From positions 1 to 15,816 of the forward strand of contig JAEWRC010000151.1 in the NCBI GenBank assembly GCA_023460175.1: a stretch of 15,816 nt of DNA, written 5' to 3'. Positions within the stretch are counted from its first letter, which is position 1. Every line of letters begins with the position of its first letter. The notes beneath the pieces are model-generated. The model did not search any database. It saw only the letters and a list, made by a program, of their open reading frames with translations, and was not told the origin of the DNA. Positions 13,374-15,816 of this stretch are shown here, one piece after another. Origin of the DNA: Actinomycetes bacterium (lineage in GTDB: Bacteria; Actinomycetota; Actinomycetes; Mycobacteriales; Mycobacteriaceae). A program made the translations under genes and the position numbers.

Positions 13374-14762
13374 ATGGCCAGCATGAACGCAGCGACGCCG
13401 CCGGCCGAATCCAAGGGCATCCTGGTCTGGCTGTTCGCACTGCCCAAGCGCATCCTGTCGCTGCGCACCATCGTGATCGCGGCGATGGCCGGGGTGATCG
13501 GCACCATCCTGATCATCGGCGGATGGGTCTGGTTCGGCATCATCAACGACCAGTACAGCCAGCTCGACCGGCGGCTGGACTCGGTGAGCAGCCTCGGTGA
13601 CTTCAGCAACATCCTCACCGCGCCACCGCCGTCGGCCGCCGCCGAGCCGCTCGAGGAGGGCGACCTGGTCCGCACCGCGCGCATCGGGCGGGTGACGGTC
13701 TCCACGCCCAGCAACGTCGTGCTGCCCGAGTTCGAGGACGGCTACACCAACACCACGATCGACGGCATCGACTACCGGGTCCGCACCTTCCAGGTCGGGC
13801 CCGCCTCCATCGCGCTGGGTTCGCCGCTGCAGGAGACCCAGGACCGGATCGACGCGCTGCACACACGGGTGATGCTGATCTGCGGCAGCCTGATCCTCAC
13901 CACGCTGGTGGTGGGCTGGGTCATCTCGCTGGTGATGATCACCCCGTTCCGCCGGCTGGCCCAGCAGGCCCGCGCCATCAACGCCCAGTCCACGCCCGAC
14001 GAGGTCCAGGTGCGCGGCGTGTGGGAGGCCGTGGAGATCGGCGAGGCCGTCGAGGGCATGCTCGACCGGATCGGCAAGGAGCAGGAACGCACCAAGGCCG
14101 CCCTGGAGTCGGCCCGCGACTTCGCCGCCGCGGCCTCGCACGAGTTACGCACGCCGCTGACCGCGATGCGGACCAACCTCGAGGTGCTGTCCACCCTCGA
14201 CATGCCCGCCGAGGCGCGGCAGGAACTCGTCGGCGACGTGATGCGCACGCAGAGCCGCATCGAGACCACGCTGTGGGCCCTCGAGCGCCTGGCGCAGGGC
14301 CAGCTGACCACCGCCGACGACTTCGTGCCGTGCGACATCACCGAGATCCTGGACCGCGCCGCCCACGATGCCGAGCGCAGCTACCCCGACCTGCAGGTGT
14401 CGCTGGCGGCCAACACCACGGTGCTGATGGTCGGACTGCCGGCCGGGCTGCGGCTGGTCATCGACAACGCAATCGCCAACGCGGTCAAGCACGGCGGGGC
14501 CACCGAGGTCCGCCTCGATGCCATCAGTTCGGCCACCGGGGTGCAGATCACCGTCGACGACAACGGCTCCGGGGTGCCCGAGGCCGAACGCGCCGAGGTG
14601 TTCGAGCGGTTCTCCCGCGGATCGACGGCCTCGCGCTCGGGATCGGGTCTGGGGCTGGCGCTGGTGGCCCAGCAGGCCGAGGTGCACGGCGGCACCGCGC
14701 GCCTCGAGATGAGCGCGCTGGGTGGGGCGCGGCTGGTGCTGGATCTGCCGGGCGTGCAGTAA
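13374..14762 (+). CDS. prrB: Sensor histidine kinase, PrrB-like
   Basis: This 462-residue transmembrane kinase begins at ATG 13374 behind a GAGGTGAGG ribosome site; ATG 13383 is a weaker alternative. After a short cytoplasmic leader come membrane segment 1 (about 33-57), an extracytoplasmic domain of about 105 residues, membrane segment 2 (about 166-188) and a HAMP linker. The catalytic core is complete: H-box SHELRTPLTAMRTNLEVL with phospho-accepting His256, N-box DNAIANAVKHGG (from 364), G1 box DDNGSGVP (from 395), F-box FERFSRGS and G2 box GSGLGLALVAQQ. These stretches closely match M. tuberculosis PrrB as I recall it, while the sensor domain is more different. PrrB is normally encoded just after its response regulator PrrA; here ctpD occupies that position 51 bases upstream and the next gene is an antigen 85 homologue. 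It may therefore be an orphan paralogue, so the symbol marks family rather than proven orthology. Confidence 0.87.
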   Translation: MASMNAATPPAESKGILVWLFALPKRILSLRTIVIAAMAGVIGTILIIGGWVWFGIINDQYSQLDRRLDSVSSLGDFSNILTAPPPSAAAEPLEEGDLVRTARIGRVTVSTPSNVVLPEFEDGYTNTTIDGIDYRVRTFQVGPASIALGSPLQETQDRIDALHTRVMLICGSLILTTLVVGWVISLVMITPFRRLAQQARAINAQSTPDEVQVRGVWEAVEIGEAVEGMLDRIGKEQERTKAALESARDFAAAASHELRTPLTAMRTNLEVLSTLDMPAEARQELVGDVMRTQSRIETTLWALERLAQGQLTTADDFVPCDITEILDRAAHDAERSYPDLQVSLAANTTVLMVGLPAGLRLVIDNAIANAVKHGGATEVRLDAISSATGVQITVDDNGSGVPEAERAEVFERFSRGSTASRSGSGLGLALVAQQAEVHGGTARLEMSALGGARLVLDLPGVQ

Positions 14763-14804
14763 CGGTCAGGTCACAGCCACCAAAGGGGTTGATAACGACG
14801 CGAT

Positions 14805-14821
14805 CACGCGCGGCGCGCGTG
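14805..14821 (+). terminator. GC-rich hairpin between kinase and antigen 85 genes
   Basis: CACGCGC and GCGCGTG form a perfect 7-base stem around a GGC loop, 42 bases after the kinase stop. There is no T tract. Mycobacterial terminators are often hairpins without a U-run, so this could end the kinase transcript; an operator for the downstream gene is the alternative. Confidence 0.35.
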
Positions 14822-14845
14822 TCGGGTCCGGCGGCGGTGCGCGGC

Positions 14846-14851
14846 TAGCTT
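14846..14851 (+). promoter_or_regulatory. Predicted -10 of the antigen 85 gene (leaderless)
   Basis: TAGCTT matches TAnnnT and lies at -12 to -7 relative to the GTG at 14858. No Shine-Dalgarno sequence is present in the GC-rich bases before that GTG, consistent with a leaderless mRNA. Confidence 0.45.
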
Positions 14852-14857
14852 GCCGGT

Positions 14858-15816
14858 GTGACGGACGCACTCAGGACCACGACCCGTATGGCCACCGCCA
14901 CCGTGTTGGCGGTGATGTTGACCGCGATGTTCATCGTCGTCGGTCCCGCCCCGCAGTCCCGGGCCGCCTCGCAGGTGGCCATCGAACTGCTCGACGTGCC
15001 GTCGCCGTCGATGGGCCGCGACATCCGCGTCGAATTCCTCGGCGGCGGACCGCACTCGGTGTACCTGCTCGACGGTCTGCGCGCCCAGGAGGACTCCAAC
15101 GGCTGGAACATCAACACCGGGGCGTTCGACTGGTTCAACGGCTCCGGCATCTCGGTGGTGATGCCCGTCGGCGGGCAGTCCAGCTTCTACACCGACTGGT
15201 ACCGCCCGGCGACCGGATCCGCGGGCACCAGCACCTACAAGTGGGAAACCTTTCTGACCCAGGAACTTCCGGCGTGGCTGGCCGCCAACCGGGGCCAGGA
15301 CCCGACCGGCAACGCGGTCGTCGGGCTGTCGATGGCCGGCGGCGCGGCGCTGACCCTGGCCATCTGGCACCCGCGGCAGTTCATCTTCGCCAGCTCGCTG
15401 TCGGGCTTCCTGAACCCGTCGAACGGCTTGTGGCCCACGCTGATCGGGTTGGCGATGAAGGACGCCGGCGGCTACAACTCGGTGGACATGTGGGGCCCGG
15501 CCGGCGATGTCGCCTGGAAGCGCAACGACCCCATGGTCAACATCAACCGGCTGGTGGCCAACCGGACCGCGCTGTGGATCTACTGCGGCAACGGCACCCC
15601 GTCGGACCTCGACAGCGGCAACGACTTCGGCACCAACTTCAGCGCGCAGTACCTGGAAAACATCACCGCGAGCACCAACAAGGACTTCCAGAAGCGCTAC
15701 CTGGCCGCCGGGGGCCGCAACGCGGTGTTCCAGTTCCCCGCCAACGGCACCCACAGCTGGGGCTACTGGGGTTCGCAGCTGCAGGCCATGAAGCCCGACC
15801 TGGTGCGCATCCTAAC
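14858..15816 (+). CDS. Antigen 85 family mycolyltransferase, partial at the right edge
   Basis: The gene opens at GTG 14858 and runs 319 codons to the edge. It is cut within the family's usual C-terminal sequence, near QAMKPDLV, so few residues should be missing. An N-terminal hydrophobic segment (about 11-31) ending near SRAAS is a signal peptide. The alpha/beta hydrolase fold carries the full triad: Ser158 in GLSMAGG, Glu267 in YLEN and His299 in GTHSW. Other hallmarks are YLLDGLRAQED, NGWNINT, SSFYTDWYRP, TYKWETFLTQELP and WKRNDPMV. The family transfers mycolic acids between trehalose monomycolates to make trehalose dimycolate and onto arabinogalactan, outside the membrane. The cysteine pair of Ag85A/B is absent (TGSAGT at about 120-125), as in Ag85C, and YCGNGTPSDL keeps the single conserved cysteine. 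A short insertion, DSGNDFG, follows it. Assignment to a specific fbp orthologue is uncertain. Confidence 0.93.
   Translation, partial: MTDALRTTTRMATATVLAVMLTAMFIVVGPAPQSRAASQVAIELLDVPSPSMGRDIRVEFLGGGPHSVYLLDGLRAQEDSNGWNINTGAFDWFNGSGISVVMPVGGQSSFYTDWYRPATGSAGTSTYKWETFLTQELPAWLAANRGQDPTGNAVVGLSMAGGAALTLAIWHPRQFIFASSLSGFLNPSNGLWPTLIGLAMKDAGGYNSVDMWGPAGDVAWKRNDPMVNINRLVANRTALWIYCGNGTPSDLDSGNDFGTNFSAQYLENITASTNKDFQKRYLAAGGRNAVFQFPANGTHSWGYWGSQLQAMKPDLVRIL

Noticed and set aside
11718..13714. Overlapping minus-strand open frames (497 and 574 codons) opposite ctpD and the kinase
   Set aside because: Shadow frames; the forward pump has every P-type motif in order.

Overview
The window is GC-rich actinobacterial DNA with dense coding and strong third-position GC bias. 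Its gene content points to a mycolic-acid-bearing mycobacterium, probably a fast-growing Mycolicibacterium-type species. The evidence is an antigen 85 mycolyltransferase, a PE-PPE-domain hydrolase with no PE or PPE leader, a CtpD-type P1B-4 ATPase, a PrrB-type histidine kinase and an Hsp70-like protein with a membrane anchor. The species assignment is inference; no rRNA or tRNA is present. I saw no insertion sequence, phage gene or CRISPR array.

Layout. (1) 1-1404, minus strand: an Hsp70/actin-fold protein with a C-terminal membrane segment, cut by the left edge. It is divergent from (2) 1554-3269, a membrane-anchored VanW-family protein. (3) 3361-4785: a secreted or membrane-anchored PE-PPE-domain alpha/beta hydrolase with a highly charged helical tail. 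(4) 4851-9785: a peptide-type ABC importer in the order binding lipoprotein, permease, permease, fused double ATPase. Its genes are joined by three 4-base start/stop overlaps, and an SDR oxidoreductase follows 12 bases later (9798-10562). (5) 10577-10930: a small repeat protein made of five 12-residue units followed by twelve cysteines spaced exactly every third residue. (6) 10943-13322: a divergent pair, an ArsR/SmtB regulator with an NmtR-type Ni/Co ligand pattern and the P1B-4 metal pump CtpD. A perfect 10-6-10 inverted repeat overlaps the predicted pump promoter. (7) 13374-14762: a PrrB-like sensor kinase with no response regulator beside it. (8) 14858 to the right edge: an antigen 85 family mycolyltransferase lacking only its last residues.

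How the parts may work together. Sensor and pump form a recognisable metal-efflux unit, probably for Co or Ni, with possible Fe or Zn relevance. The cysteine-array protein ends 12 bases from the regulator gene, convergent with it, and is the most unusual object in the window. It could be a thiol or metal buffer linked to this unit, or an unrelated structural protein. Several genes here act at the cell envelope (VanW, PE-PPE hydrolase, binding lipoprotein, antigen 85), but I see no sign that they form one pathway.

Limits. Family names come from motifs read by eye and from memory of homologues. No similarity search, structure prediction or promoter mapping was run.
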